Origin: Paracoccus sp. IB05
GTDB lineage: Bacteria > Pseudomonadota > Alphaproteobacteria > Rhodobacterales > Rhodobacteraceae
DNA length: 55,005 nt
Assembly (NCBI RefSeq): GCF_016405985.1
Contig: NZ_JAEFCF010000036.1
Span: forward strand, 1-55,005
Direction: 5' to 3'
In this document: piece by piece, positions 35,171 through 44,114 of the stretch
Layout of the letters: every line of letters starts with the position of its first letter
Numbering within the stretch: position 1 is the first letter of the stretch
Notes under the pieces: model-generated
The model's input: the letters and a program-made list of their open reading frames with translations, nothing else
Databases searched by the model: none
Told to the model about the DNA's origin: nothing
Made by a program: the position numbers and the translations under genes

Positions 35171-36808
35171 TCACCGCAGGGCAAAGACGTCGATGCGGAA
35201 GACGCGGGCGGCGATGATGATCGGCAGCAGGATCACCGTCACAAGCACCAGCCCATAGGCCGAGGCATAGGCCATCAGCCCGGAATCGATCAGCCGGAAC
35301 ACCTGGATCGGCAGCGTCTCGCGCCCGCCGGAATAGACGAGGATCGAGGCCGACAGCTCGGCCACCGTCGTGGTCCAGGTCAGGATCGCGGCCGAGATGA
35401 TGGCGGGCAGCATCACCGGCAGCACCACCCTGAAGAAGGTCGCGACCGGCGCAACGCCAAGGCTGATCGAGGCTTCTTCAAGCGAGTTCGGGATATTGTG
35501 CAGCGTCGCCTGCCCGTTGCGCATCCCGAAGGGCATCCGGCGGATCACATAGGCCAGCACGATGATGGTGGCGGTCCCCGAGAGCGGCAGCCAGCCGCCA
35601 TGGAATGTGGCCAGCAGCCCCACCCCCAGCACCGTGCCCGACAAAGCCAGCGGAATGGCCGAGACGTAATCGACGAAGGGCGTCAGGATATTGGGCTTCT
35701 TGACCACCAGATAGCTGACCATGGCCGAGAAGATGATCGAGATGAGGGTCGCGATCCCGGCATAGGTCAGTGAATTGACCAAAGGCTGCGGCGCGGAGAC
35801 GAAGACCCGTTCCAGATTGGCCAGTGTCCAGCTGCCCCATTGCATCACCGGTCCGCGCGAGGCGGTGAAGGCGCCGATGATGATCGAGATCAGCGGCAAA
35901 AGCGAGATCAGCACCACCAGCCCCGCCAGGGCCGCGACCAGCGCGCCGCGCATCCCGCGCAAGGGCTGCGGCTTTGCGCCCCGGCCCTGCACGATTTCAT
36001 ATTTGCCGCGCCGGATGATCCGGCGGTTGACGAACAGCACCGCCATCACGATCAGCACCGAGACGCTGGCCAGCGTCGATTGCATGGTGATGTCCGAGGC
36101 GCCTTCCGCCACCGCCGCCTGATAGGTCACGACCGACAAAAGCGGCAGGCGATGCGACAGGATCATCGAGATCGCGAAATTGCCCACGGTCATGGTGAAG
36201 ACCAGCAGCGCCGAGGCCAGAATGGCGGGCATGATCACCGGCAGCATCACCTTCAGCCGCGACTTGCCCGGTGCGGTGCCAAGGCTTTGCGCGGCCTCTT
36301 CCAGCTGCGCATCGAAACGGGCGATGGCCGAGACGACACCGATATAGACATAGGTGTAATAGATGAAACTCATCGAGGTGATCAGCCCGAACCAGCCATA
36401 GAAGCTGGGCAGACGGATGCCGACCTCGCGCAGCGAGCGGGTGATGAGCCCGTTATTGCCCAGCATCATCAGCCAGGTCTGGGCGGCGATCACTTCGGGG
36501 ATCACCAGGGTGATCAGCGGCAGCAGCGCGATCAGCCCCTTGCCGGGAAAGGTATGGCGGGCGGTGACATAGGCCATCGGCACGCCGATCAGCGTGGCGA
36601 TGACGGTGACGGCTGTGGCCAAAAGCAATGTGTTGCCGATGGCCTGCATATATTTGGGGTTGTCGAAAAGGCGGGCCCAGCCGCTCGGCCCGTCGCCGGT
36701 GACGCTCGCGGTCAGAATATTGGCCAGCGGGTACAGCACGAAAAGCGACAGCAGTGCCAGCGCCGCCACCGTCAGCCAGAACCATGGGGTGCGGATGCTG
36801 GCGGTCAT
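35171..36808 (-). CDS. Fused double permease of an AfuB/FbpB-type ABC transporter
   Basis: This 545-residue inner-membrane protein contains two permease domains in tandem (about 1-265 and 285-545) with about 12 helices. Each half has its ATPase-contact loop: EEAAQSLGTAPGKSRLKVMLP in the first and EEASISLGVAPVATFFRVVLP in the second. Fusion of both permeases in one chain is the rule in the ferric/hexose-phosphate class. Its start overlaps the ATPase stop by four bases. Confidence 0.9.
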   Translation of the reverse strand: MTASIRTPWFWLTVAALALLSLFVLYPLANILTASVTGDGPSGWARLFDNPKYMQAIGNTLLLATAVTVIATLIGVPMAYVTARHTFPGKGLIALLPLITLVIPEVIAAQTWLMMLGNNGLITRSLREVGIRLPSFYGWFGLITSMSFIYYTYVYIGVVSAIARFDAQLEEAAQSLGTAPGKSRLKVMLPVIMPAILASALLVFTMTVGNFAISMILSHRLPLLSVVTYQAAVAEGASDITMQSTLASVSVLIVMAVLFVNRRIIRRGKYEIVQGRGAKPQPLRGMRGALVAALAGLVVLISLLPLISIIIGAFTASRGPVMQWGSWTLANLERVFVSAPQPLVNSLTYAGIATLISIIFSAMVSYLVVKKPNILTPFVDYVSAIPLALSGTVLGVGLLATFHGGWLPLSGTATIIVLAYVIRRMPFGMRNGQATLHNIPNSLEEASISLGVAPVATFFRVVLPVMLPAIISAAILTWTTTVAELSASILVYSGGRETLPIQVFRLIDSGLMAYASAYGLVLVTVILLPIIIAARVFRIDVFALR

Positions 36809-37866
36809 GCTGCAATCACCCGGGCCTCGGAGGCATCGATGCCCAGACTGACCGCCGCCCCGGGGGCAAAACCGTCATGGCCCGGGCCATGCAGATCCGC
36901 CATCACCTCGATCCCGTTGCCAAGATCAAGCCGGTAGCTGGTTTTCGATCCCAGATATTGCCGCGACCTGACAGTGGCGGGCAGGTTCTGGAAACCCTGT
37001 TCCGGCGCGGTGGAAAGATGCAGGCTTTCGGGGCGCAGGATCAGCAGGCCTTCGGCTGCAGGTATTTCGCGCGCATCGGTGGCAAGGATCCTGCCCTGGC
37101 CGAAATCGGCCTCGACCAGCCCGCCCCCTGCCGGGCGCAACCGTGCCGCCAGCCGGTTCGCCGCGCCGACGAAATCGGCGACATAGCCGCTGCGCGGCGT
37201 GGCATAGATCTCCTGCGGGCGGCCAAGCTGTTCGATGGCGCCCTTGTTCATCACGCCGATCAGATCCGACATCGACAGGGCTTCTTCCTGATCATGGGTC
37301 ACGAAGACGGTGGTGATATTCGCCTCGCGCTGCAGCTCGGTGATGGTCTCGCGGATCTGGACGCGCAGTTTTGCATCCAGATTGGACAGCGGCTCGTCCA
37401 TCAGCAGCACCGCCGGCTTGATGACAAGCGCGCGGGCCAGCGCCACACGCTGCCGCTGGCCGCCCGACAGCGCCGCCGGGTGCCGGTCGCCCAGATGGCC
37501 CAGGCCGACCCGTTCCAGGGCCTCGGCCACCTTGCGGGCGACATCCGGACCGCGTTCGCCCCGCGCATGCAGGCCATAAGCCACATTGCGGTTCACCGTC
37601 TTGTCGGGAAACAGCGCATAATCCTGAAACACCATGCCGATGGCCCGCTTATGCGGTGGCAGCCGGGTCACATCGATCCCGCCAAAGCGCAGACTGCCCC
37701 CCGCCGCCGGCACAAATCCCGCAATGGTGCGCAAGAGCGTGGTCTTGCCGCAGCCGGACGGGCCCAGCAGCGTGAAGAAACAGCCCTCGGGGATATCAAG
37801 GCTCAGGCCCGAGATCACGTTTTCCTTTCCATAGCTGACGGTAAGATCGTCGATCCTGATACCCAT
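36805..37866 (-). CDS. AfuC/FbpC-type ABC transporter ATP-binding protein
   Basis: This 353-residue ATPase has Walker A GPSGCGKTT (36-44), signature LSGGQRQRVALARAL, Walker B LLMDEPLSNLD and switch THDQEEAL. A C-terminal TOBE domain starts near 240 (NRLAARLRP). It overlaps the permease gene (ATGA) and follows the phosphatase gene by 47 bases, so the four genes from 38714 to 34125 form one transcription unit. Confidence 0.9.
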   Translation of the reverse strand: MGIRIDDLTVSYGKENVISGLSLDIPEGCFFTLLGPSGCGKTTLLRTIAGFVPAAGGSLRFGGIDVTRLPPHKRAIGMVFQDYALFPDKTVNRNVAYGLHARGERGPDVARKVAEALERVGLGHLGDRHPAALSGGQRQRVALARALVIKPAVLLMDEPLSNLDAKLRVQIRETITELQREANITTVFVTHDQEEALSMSDLIGVMNKGAIEQLGRPQEIYATPRSGYVADFVGAANRLAARLRPAGGGLVEADFGQGRILATDAREIPAAEGLLILRPESLHLSTAPEQGFQNLPATVRSRQYLGSKTSYRLDLGNGIEVMADLHGPGHDGFAPGAAVSLGIDASEARVIAA

Positions 37867-37913
37867 CTGATGTCCCTGTCTGTTGTTCTTGCTGTTGTTC
37901 CTGTCTCAGCCGG

Positions 37914-38714
37914 TCATGCCGGAAGCGACAGGCCGTCGATCACCGCCAGCGCGGCGTCATGGCAATGCCGCCCGCCGGCGGCGAGGATCCGGCCATCGCT
38001 TTCCAGCGTCAGCGGCTGTCCCTTCCAGTCCGAAATGATGCCGCCCGCCCCTTCGATCACCGGGCGGAAGGGCGCGAAATCAAAGACCTTCTGCCCGGCA
38101 TCCAGCGCTAGATCGCTGCGCCCCTCGGCCAGGCGGCCATAGTTCAGACAGGCGCCGCCATAGACCCGGTTCGCGGTTTCGCGCCGCAGCGCCTGCAGCG
38201 CCGGCAGTTCGGCGGCGCTCATGTAATCCTGATTGGAATTGGTCATCACCGCCTGCGCCAGTGATCCGCAATCGCGGCAGCGCACCGCACGTCCGTTCAG
38301 CGTGGTGGCGCGGTCCGGCGCCCCCAGCCAGCGCCCGTCAACCGGCGGCACATCGATGACACCCAGGCGCGGCACGCCCTCCACCGCCAGGGCGATCAGG
38401 GTGCCAAAGACCGGGATGCCGACGATGAACGGGGCCGTGCCATCGATCGGATCCAGCACCCAGACATGGCTGGCGCCTGTATTCTCGTCGCCCTCTTCCT
38501 CGCCGATGATGCCATGCGCCGGGTAGTGCGTCGCGATCATCGCGCGCAGTTCTGTCTCGATGGCCCGGTCGATCCGGGTGACGAAACTGCGGTCGGGTTT
38601 CACCTCGACATCCAGCCCTAGGGCGGTCTCGCGCGCCAGGACCGCGCGGGCGGTATCGGCCAGCTGCCCGGCAAAGGCGATGTGATGATCTTCGATGCCC
38701 GAAAAGCGGGTCAT
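37914..38714 (-). CDS. Inositol-monophosphatase-family phosphatase (HisN/IMPase-like)
   Basis: This 266-residue metal-dependent phosphatase has the motifs GEEEG (71-75) and DPIDGT (88-93). The third metal aspartate lies in KVFDFAPFRPVIEGAGG. It resembles bacterial histidinol-phosphatase/IMPase proteins. As first gene of the transporter operon it could dephosphorylate the imported compound in the cytoplasm. HisN is an alternative, but no his genes are nearby. There is no signal peptide, so it is cytoplasmic. Confidence 0.88.
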   Translation of the reverse strand: MTRFSGIEDHHIAFAGQLADTARAVLARETALGLDVEVKPDRSFVTRIDRAIETELRAMIATHYPAHGIIGEEEGDENTGASHVWVLDPIDGTAPFIVGIPVFGTLIALAVEGVPRLGVIDVPPVDGRWLGAPDRATTLNGRAVRCRDCGSLAQAVMTNSNQDYMSAAELPALQALRRETANRVYGGACLNYGRLAEGRSDLALDAGQKVFDFAPFRPVIEGAGGIISDWKGQPLTLESDGRILAAGGRHCHDAALAVIDGLSLPA

Positions 38715-38963
38715 GGCCGTTTCTCCCTGTGCCGCAGGCAGGATGTGACCCGTCGCCGTACAGAACTGCCCGGTGACGGCCGCAGATCCCGGCTGCGACT
38801 CGTTCGTCTCATGTTGATGGGGAAACGCTAGCGCCGCCGCGTCAGTGTGGCAATATGTGTTTTGCGTGTCGTTTTGTGTTTTCTAGATGTCCGGCTTTTT
38901 GTGGCAATCCGGGGCGAGATCGGGCAAGTATACCGGGGAAACAGCCAATCGGAGCGTGGCAGA
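38715..38963. promoter_or_regulatory. Divergent control region between phosphatase and DeoR genes, with repeated GTGGCAA and GTGTTTT
   Basis: This 249-base gap contains GTGGCAA at 38847, 38901 and 38966 (the last overlapping the DeoR start codon), a near copy GTGGCAG at 38956, and GTGTTTT at 38857 and 38876. DeoR-type regulators often bind repeated short sites, so these are candidate operators for the flanking divergent genes. No promoter boxes are assigned with confidence. Confidence 0.45.
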
Positions 38964-39767
38964 ATGTGGCAAGAGGAGCGCCATCGTCGGATTCGCGACC
39001 AGCTGACAGCTTTCGGCCAGATCTCGGTCGACCGCATCACGGAAGAATTCGGTGTCTCGCGTGAAACCGTGCGGCGGGATCTGATGGATCTGGAACAGGC
39101 CGGCGCGTTGCGCCGGGTGCGGGGCGGTGCGGTGCCGGTCCGGCGCGAGGACACGACCTTCGGCATCCGCGTCACGCTGCGCCTGCAAGAGAAACGTGCA
39201 ATCGCCACAAGGGCACTTGGCCTGCTGCAAAGCGGGATGACGATTTTCATGGATGCGGGATCTACCAGCACCGTCATGGCTGAAACCCTGGCGGAACCCC
39301 ATGGTCTGACCGACCTCAACATCATCACCAATTCGATGGATGTCGCGCGGCTTCTGGCCGAACGCCCCGACCAGCCGGGACGGCGCTTCAGGGTGCTGAT
39401 GCTGGCAGGCGAGGTGAAGCATGATCCGATGGAGACCCATGGCGGTGCAACGATCAACGACATCCAGCGCTACCGCGCCGATGTCGCGCTGCTGGCCCCC
39501 TGGGGGATAGATGCCCAGATGGGCGCGATGAACTACTTCATCCACGGGGCGGAAATTGCCCGCGCCATGGTGCGCAATGCCGACCGGACCATCGTCCTGG
39601 CCGATCATTCCAAGATCGCGGCCCCTGCCCGTTCGGTGTTCTGCCCGGTTGCCGATATTGACCACCTGATCGTCGATGAGGCCGCGACCGCCCGCCCTGG
39701 CTTTGCGGAGCTTGCCGCGGTTTTACCGGGCCTGATCGTCGCGCATGGAACAGCAGGGCGCGACTGA
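38964..39767 (+). CDS. DeoR-family transcriptional regulator
   Basis: This 267-residue regulator has a DeoR winged helix (RHRRIRDQLTAFGQISVDRITEEFGVSRETVRRDL) followed by LRRVRGGAV and a sugar-phosphate-isomerase-like sensor domain (FMDAGSTSTVMAE, ITNSMDVA, VLADHSKI). The sensor domain usually binds a phosphorylated sugar, which fits the neighbouring transporter and phosphatase. The frame opens upstream at 38847, but ATG at 38964 with GGAG nine bases before it fits the family start. Confidence 0.9.
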   Translation: MWQEERHRRIRDQLTAFGQISVDRITEEFGVSRETVRRDLMDLEQAGALRRVRGGAVPVRREDTTFGIRVTLRLQEKRAIATRALGLLQSGMTIFMDAGSTSTVMAETLAEPHGLTDLNIITNSMDVARLLAERPDQPGRRFRVLMLAGEVKHDPMETHGGATINDIQRYRADVALLAPWGIDAQMGAMNYFIHGAEIARAMVRNADRTIVLADHSKIAAPARSVFCPVADIDHLIVDEAATARPGFAELAAVLPGLIVAHGTAGRD

Positions 39768-39933
39768 CGTCTCATTCTCTTCTGAGGAGCTCTCGCCGAG
39801 ACAGAAAACGCGCCTGCTTTACCCGGCCGCGTTGACTGCGGCACCTGTCGAGGGGCGCGTCTGGAGAATGCTGCCACACCGCATCCCCGACAGCTCAGCG
39901 GCGGGCATCATCCGACGTACCAATGCCGGATCG

Positions 39934-42633
39934 TCACTGTATCGGCGCCACACAGAAACTGCGGGTCGAGATCGGGTTGTGCCAGCAGCGGCCCTTCGCT
40001 TCGGTCACCGGACCATCGGTTCTGACCTCGTTCAGGCGCCAGATGCCGTCCTGGACATAGGTCACGCTGCGGTCCCCGTCCGGCCAGACATAGACGTTCA
40101 GCGCGATCTGCTCCCGCAGCTTCTGCATCTCTGCTGAAGCCTGCCAGAAGATAAAGCCATGGCAGGGTTTTTCCGAGATCACCTTGCCATTCGCCTCCCT
40201 GACCTGACAGGTGAACGGGTCAGATTGCAGATCGCCCGCGCTCCATTCCTCCAGGAGCTGCGCATTGGCCACGCAGGCCTGCGTGATATTGTCCATACAG
40301 CCCCTGTCAAAGGCGCGCGAGGCCTCGGAGAGCACCAGCGGCGGCGGCGGCGGATCCTCCTCCTCTGCGGGCGGTGCGAAGGCAAGGGGCGCGGACGGTG
40401 TCTCGCCCCGGCGCACGCTGTCAGTCAGCATCCCGCCATAGATCAGGCAGGCCGCGCCATCGGTGGTGGCGACGCGCTGATGAAAGCAGCCGCGCTGATA
40501 AGCGGCTAGGGCAAGTGCCGGATCGGCGGGCTGGGCTGCCCCGCCGGAAAGCAGATCGCCGGCCAGCCTGCACCCGTAAGGCGCCACCGAAGCGTCGGCG
40601 CTGTCGCAGGTGAACCGGGCCCATCGCAGGGCCTCGGGCAGACGCGTCTGATCCGCCAGTGCCAGTTTCGCGGCATCATAGCAGGCCCAGCTGTCCTGAT
40701 CATTTCCGCTGGCCATCAGCGCCTCGCAGGCCATCGACCGGATATAGAGCGCGCCTTCCCCGTCACCACGCTCTGCCATCGCATCCGCAAGCTGGCTGCA
40801 GGTATTGCCGGCCTGCGCCATGGCGTGTTCATCCCGGCAGCCCATGCGCAGGGTCGCAAGCCAGGCCTCAGGATCGTCGCGGGCGGGGATGGTCACGCCC
40901 TGGGCCTCATATCCGACCCTGGCGTAAAGCCCCGCCAGTGGCGCGCAGCCTTTGATATTGGTGCGCGAACAGGCCTCTTTCAGCATCGCTTCGACCGTGT
41001 CCAGACCGTCCGGTGCCTCCAGCGCCGCATAGACATAGAGCGCCTGACTGCAATCCTGCGACGATCCTTCCACGGGGGACAGGCAGGATCGGGAAAGGGC
41101 GTCATATCTGACGCGCAAGGCGGGACGGGCCTCGGAAAGTGTCACGTCCATGGCCGCGCCGAGGCTTTCGCAGATGCTGTCCTTGCTGTCCTGAGCGTCA
41201 CAGAGCGCAATCGCGCGGGCGGCCGCAGCCTGCCGCTCGGCCACCGGCCAGAAATCGGGCAGCTTTGAGAGGGTGGCGCAGGCCGCAGGATCGCCGGCTG
41301 CGCAGCCTTCAGTCAGGAAGGCACTGGCCCGGGCCACACGCGCCGGACCCCGCGCATCGGGATCGCCATAGGTCAGGAAATCGCGGTAAAGATAATAGGC
41401 GGATTTGCAGCTGCGCTGATTTGGATCGCGCGGCCCTTGGGTGCAGATCCCCGCCTCGATGCCCGCCAGCGCGAACCGTTCATCCTGGGTCGGCCCCGCC
41501 GCACCCCGCGCCGCTGTCACCGTGCGAAAGCCCTCTTCCAGCGCCTCGCAAATCCAGCCGATCCCTTGCTGGCAGGCGGTCAGATTTGCCGCGAAATTCG
41601 ATGCCGCCTCGACGAGGGACGGGTTGCGATCTGCCGCCGTGTTCCGCGCCAGCAGGATACAGCCGATGCGGTCCTGCGCATCGCAAAGCAGTTTCGACAG
41701 TTCCGCCGTCACGCGATCATCCGTCGCAGCCCCGCTTGCCAGCGCCTGATCCTGCGCAAGCTCTGTCGTATTGTCCTGCCGGTTGATCGCCAGCTGGCAC
41801 CCCTCCAGGTCTTTGGCCATACAGCCCAGCAGAGCATAGCGTGTGACCACAGCCGGCCCACGGCCCGGCCCTTCCGGCGCGTCATAGATCAGGCTGGCAA
41901 ATGCGGTGCAGGCCGTGCCGAGGCCCAGATCGCAGGCCTGTTTCATCCCCGCAGGATCCCCGGCCTGACGGGCCTCGGCCAGCAATGCCGCCGCTTCCTG
42001 CCCCCCGCCCTGCCCGGCCTCGACAAATCCGGCGTCCTCCCGGATCAGCGCCGCACTGAAACCGGCACCGGAGACACAGGAACTGCCCTCTGGCAGCTGA
42101 TCGGAAAGGCGGATTGTCCTTTCGCTGGCCCCGGTGCTCAGAAGACCCAAGACCAGCGCATAGCCGCCCGCCTGCAGCCGATACCCGGATGCAGAGGGGC
42201 CAAAGGCAGGCAGGGAGGCCGCGAGACCGTTCAGCCCCGAAAGCGTATCGGCGTGGCCCGCAACAAGATGGCAGGTGTTCGGCGGCGCGAGATAGCGCTG
42301 CTCCTGACCATCACGGGCAGGCGTCGGGGGGCAGAAATGCGTGACCCCGGCAATCTCCAGATAGCCCACGGCCCGTTCAAGCCCCTTGCCGGTCGCATAA
42401 TCCAGCGCGAACCATGCCGCGCCATCCGGGCCGAAGGTTACGTCGCGCAAGGAAACCGCTTCGCCCGCCGCCAGTTCGCGCGCTTCCGCCCCGGCTGGTG
42501 TCACGTAAACGGGTTGCGCCGCACAGACATGGCGGGTCTCCAGCGGCTGATGGGGCACAGGCTCCTGCGCCAGGGCCGGAAAACAGAATGCGGTTGAGAG
42601 CAAGGCAAGGGCGGGCAGCGTGATCCTGATCAT
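39934..42633 (-). CDS. Large secreted cysteine-rich repeat protein (Hcp/Sel1-like)
   Basis: This protein of 899 residues is predicted to be exported (signal MIRITLPALALLSTAFCFPALA, cleavage near AQE). After an SH3-like N-terminal part (about 30-105) come many helical repeats. Each bears a cysteine pair 6 to 17 residues apart, for example ACDLGLGTAC, LCDAQDRIGC, GCAAGDPAAC and ACSRTNIKGC. About 36 cysteines in the mature chain give up to 16 such pairs. This is the design of disulfide-braced Sel1-like repeats in Helicobacter cysteine-rich proteins, though overall similarity looks low. A proline/glutamate-rich linker lies near residue 760 and a distinct C-terminal domain follows. ATG at 42633 is chosen; a TTG lies 12 bases upstream. 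The function is unknown. Confidence 0.75.
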   Translation of the reverse strand: MIRITLPALALLSTAFCFPALAQEPVPHQPLETRHVCAAQPVYVTPAGAEARELAAGEAVSLRDVTFGPDGAAWFALDYATGKGLERAVGYLEIAGVTHFCPPTPARDGQEQRYLAPPNTCHLVAGHADTLSGLNGLAASLPAFGPSASGYRLQAGGYALVLGLLSTGASERTIRLSDQLPEGSSCVSGAGFSAALIREDAGFVEAGQGGGQEAAALLAEARQAGDPAGMKQACDLGLGTACTAFASLIYDAPEGPGRGPAVVTRYALLGCMAKDLEGCQLAINRQDNTTELAQDQALASGAATDDRVTAELSKLLCDAQDRIGCILLARNTAADRNPSLVEAASNFAANLTACQQGIGWICEALEEGFRTVTAARGAAGPTQDERFALAGIEAGICTQGPRDPNQRSCKSAYYLYRDFLTYGDPDARGPARVARASAFLTEGCAAGDPAACATLSKLPDFWPVAERQAAAARAIALCDAQDSKDSICESLGAAMDVTLSEARPALRVRYDALSRSCLSPVEGSSQDCSQALYVYAALEAPDGLDTVEAMLKEACSRTNIKGCAPLAGLYARVGYEAQGVTIPARDDPEAWLATLRMGCRDEHAMAQAGNTCSQLADAMAERGDGEGALYIRSMACEALMASGNDQDSWACYDAAKLALADQTRLPEALRWARFTCDSADASVAPYGCRLAGDLLSGGAAQPADPALALAAYQRGCFHQRVATTDGAACLIYGGMLTDSVRRGETPSAPLAFAPPAEEEDPPPPPLVLSEASRAFDRGCMDNITQACVANAQLLEEWSAGDLQSDPFTCQVREANGKVISEKPCHGFIFWQASAEMQKLREQIALNVYVWPDGDRSVTYVQDGIWRLNEVRTDGPVTEAKGRCWHNPISTRSFCVAPIQ

Positions 42634-42840
42634 TAAAACTCGCAAATGGTGATGTCCCGGGCCACGATCACAGGCCGGCTGCCGATCTCGGGCAGGATGG
42701 ACCGGAAGGGGGCCGGTTCCAAGCAGGGACGCGAAGCATCCGGCGTGATCCTGCCGAGCGACACGGGATATGTCCGACCGGGATCCGGGCGTGACTGTTC
42801 CCGCAGAACATCTGTGCTAAAGGGCGTGGAAACATACGAA

Positions 42841-43209
42841 ATGGACGGCGTCATGCGGAAACTTCTTCTTGTTATCATCGGTCTCGCATTGCTTGGCTTC
42901 GGCGGCTATCGACAATTTGCCGGTGCGGGTGTCAGCGCGGCAGACCAGGCGCGGTGCGAAGAACAGGTCCGCGCGCAAAGCGGCACCGATGCCGAAGCCC
43001 TGGCGCTTTTGCTGCCGAAATGCAGCGATACCGGCATGGTGGCGATGATGGAGGCCCAGGCATCGGGCGATGATGCCCAGGCGGCAGCGCTCCGGATCTC
43101 GCAGGCCAATCAGGGCGACCTGACGGCGCATCTCCTTGACTGGGCGATGATCGGCGCGGGCCTCGCCGCATTGGCGGCAGCTGCGGCCCTGAACCGCCGC
43201 CGCGCATGA
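42841..43209 (+). CDS. Small protein with two membrane segments and a paired-cysteine domain
   Basis: I do not recognise a family in this 122-residue protein. Residues 5-20 (MRKLLLVIIGLALLGF) form a signal anchor. A polar region with two cysteines (ARCEEQV and LPKCSDT) follows, then a hydrophobic helix near 100-116 (MIGAGLAALAAAAAL) and an RRR end. The middle is therefore probably periplasmic. ATG at 42841 is chosen because GTGGAAA lies upstream. It is divergent from the cysteine-rich repeat protein, so a partner role is possible but unproven. Confidence 0.6.
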   Translation: MDGVMRKLLLVIIGLALLGFGGYRQFAGAGVSAADQARCEEQVRAQSGTDAEALALLLPKCSDTGMVAMMEAQASGDDAQAAALRISQANQGDLTAHLLDWAMIGAGLAALAAAAALNRRRA

Positions 43210-43222
43210 TCAGGATGCCGGG

Positions 43223-43519
43223 GTGAAGACGTCGCGCCGGATCTGGCTGCTGATCCTGATGGTCGTCATCGGGACCGCGCCACTCGCTTCGGTGGCCCTG
43301 GCCGGGCTGATTGCGGACTGGAACGGCTGCGCGCTGCATGAGGGCTTTGCACAGCCTTGTATCCTGTTCGGAACCGATATCGGCGGCGTGCTTTACACGA
43401 TGGCAGTCATGGGTTGGCTGATGCTGATTTCGCTTTTCTTCCTTGGAGGCGGATTGCTCGGGCTGGCCTGGGAGGGCGTCATGCTGATCGCCCGGAGGAT
43501 GTCGCGACGCCAGAGATAA
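43223..43519 (+). CDS. Small two-helix membrane protein
   Basis: This 98-residue protein has helices at about 6-31 (IWLLILMVVIGTAPLASVALAGLI) and 52-85, with a short loop containing two cysteines (WNGCALHEGFAQPCILFG). It starts with GTG, preceded by AGGATG, 13 bases after the previous stop, so the two genes are probably co-transcribed. It resembles small uncharacterised membrane proteins of proteobacteria; I assign no function. Confidence 0.6.
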   Translation: MKTSRRIWLLILMVVIGTAPLASVALAGLIADWNGCALHEGFAQPCILFGTDIGGVLYTMAVMGWLMLISLFFLGGGLLGLAWEGVMLIARRMSRRQR

Positions 43520-43554
43520 TCGGTGCAGCTGCATCATGAAGGTGTGCGCCAGCG

Positions 43555-44111
43555 TCAGCTGACAGATCCAGGGATCAGATCGGCGGCTTTTTCCGCAATC
43601 ATGCAGAGGGCCGCCCGGGTGTTGCCGGCAACCACTGTCGGCACCACAGACGCGCCAGCAATGCGCAGCCCCGCGAGGCCGTGCAGCTTCAGCGACGGGT
43701 CAACCACTGCCATCGGGTCGGTGCCCAGATTTGCCGTTCCGGCATTGTGATAGATGGCCTGGCCATTGCGGCGGGTGCCCCTTTCTGCGCCCATTGGCCG
43801 ACGTCACGCGCCTGGCCCCTGACCCAGATCATCCCGTTGATCAGGGTCGAGCCACCAAGGCCCTTGCCGCGCGGGATGGATATCTGGCGGTCATAGGTCG
43901 CCGGCTCGGGCTCCGAGGTGAAACGCCAGTTGTAAACCGGATCGACAAGCAGTTTGGAAAAGCCCGCCGGGATATCGATCCACATGCTTTTCGGCGCGCC
44001 GCCATCTTCGACCAGCAGCACCAGGTGGCGGCCATCCTCTGACAGCCGGTTCGCCGGCACGCAGCCCGCCGTGCCGCCACCCGGACTGATTTAGTCGAAT
44101 TGCTCTGTCAC
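43555..44111 (-). pseudogene. GMC-family oxidoreductase, nonsense-mutated and internally deleted
   Basis: A GTG start at 44111 reads MTEQFD and then meets TAA (44091-44093) where the family has tyrosine. The frame continues GGGTAGCVPANRLSEDGRH, the FAD motif, through RGKGLGGSTLINGMIWVRGQ. It then jumps, with a frame change near 43790, to HNAGTANLGTDPMAVVDPSLK and GLRIAGASVVPTVVAGNT, the C-terminal active-site end. About 370 residues between are missing. It was probably choline- or alcohol-dehydrogenase-like. It lies directly after the dead FAD-linked oxidase and was once in its operon. Confidence 0.82.
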
Positions 44112-44114
44112 GGA

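Noticed and set aside
42646-42840. Upstream extension of the small membrane protein at 42841
   Set aside because: The extension is polar and arginine-rich and would place the signal anchor in mid-protein; a start at 42841 with a plausible ribosome binding site fits better.
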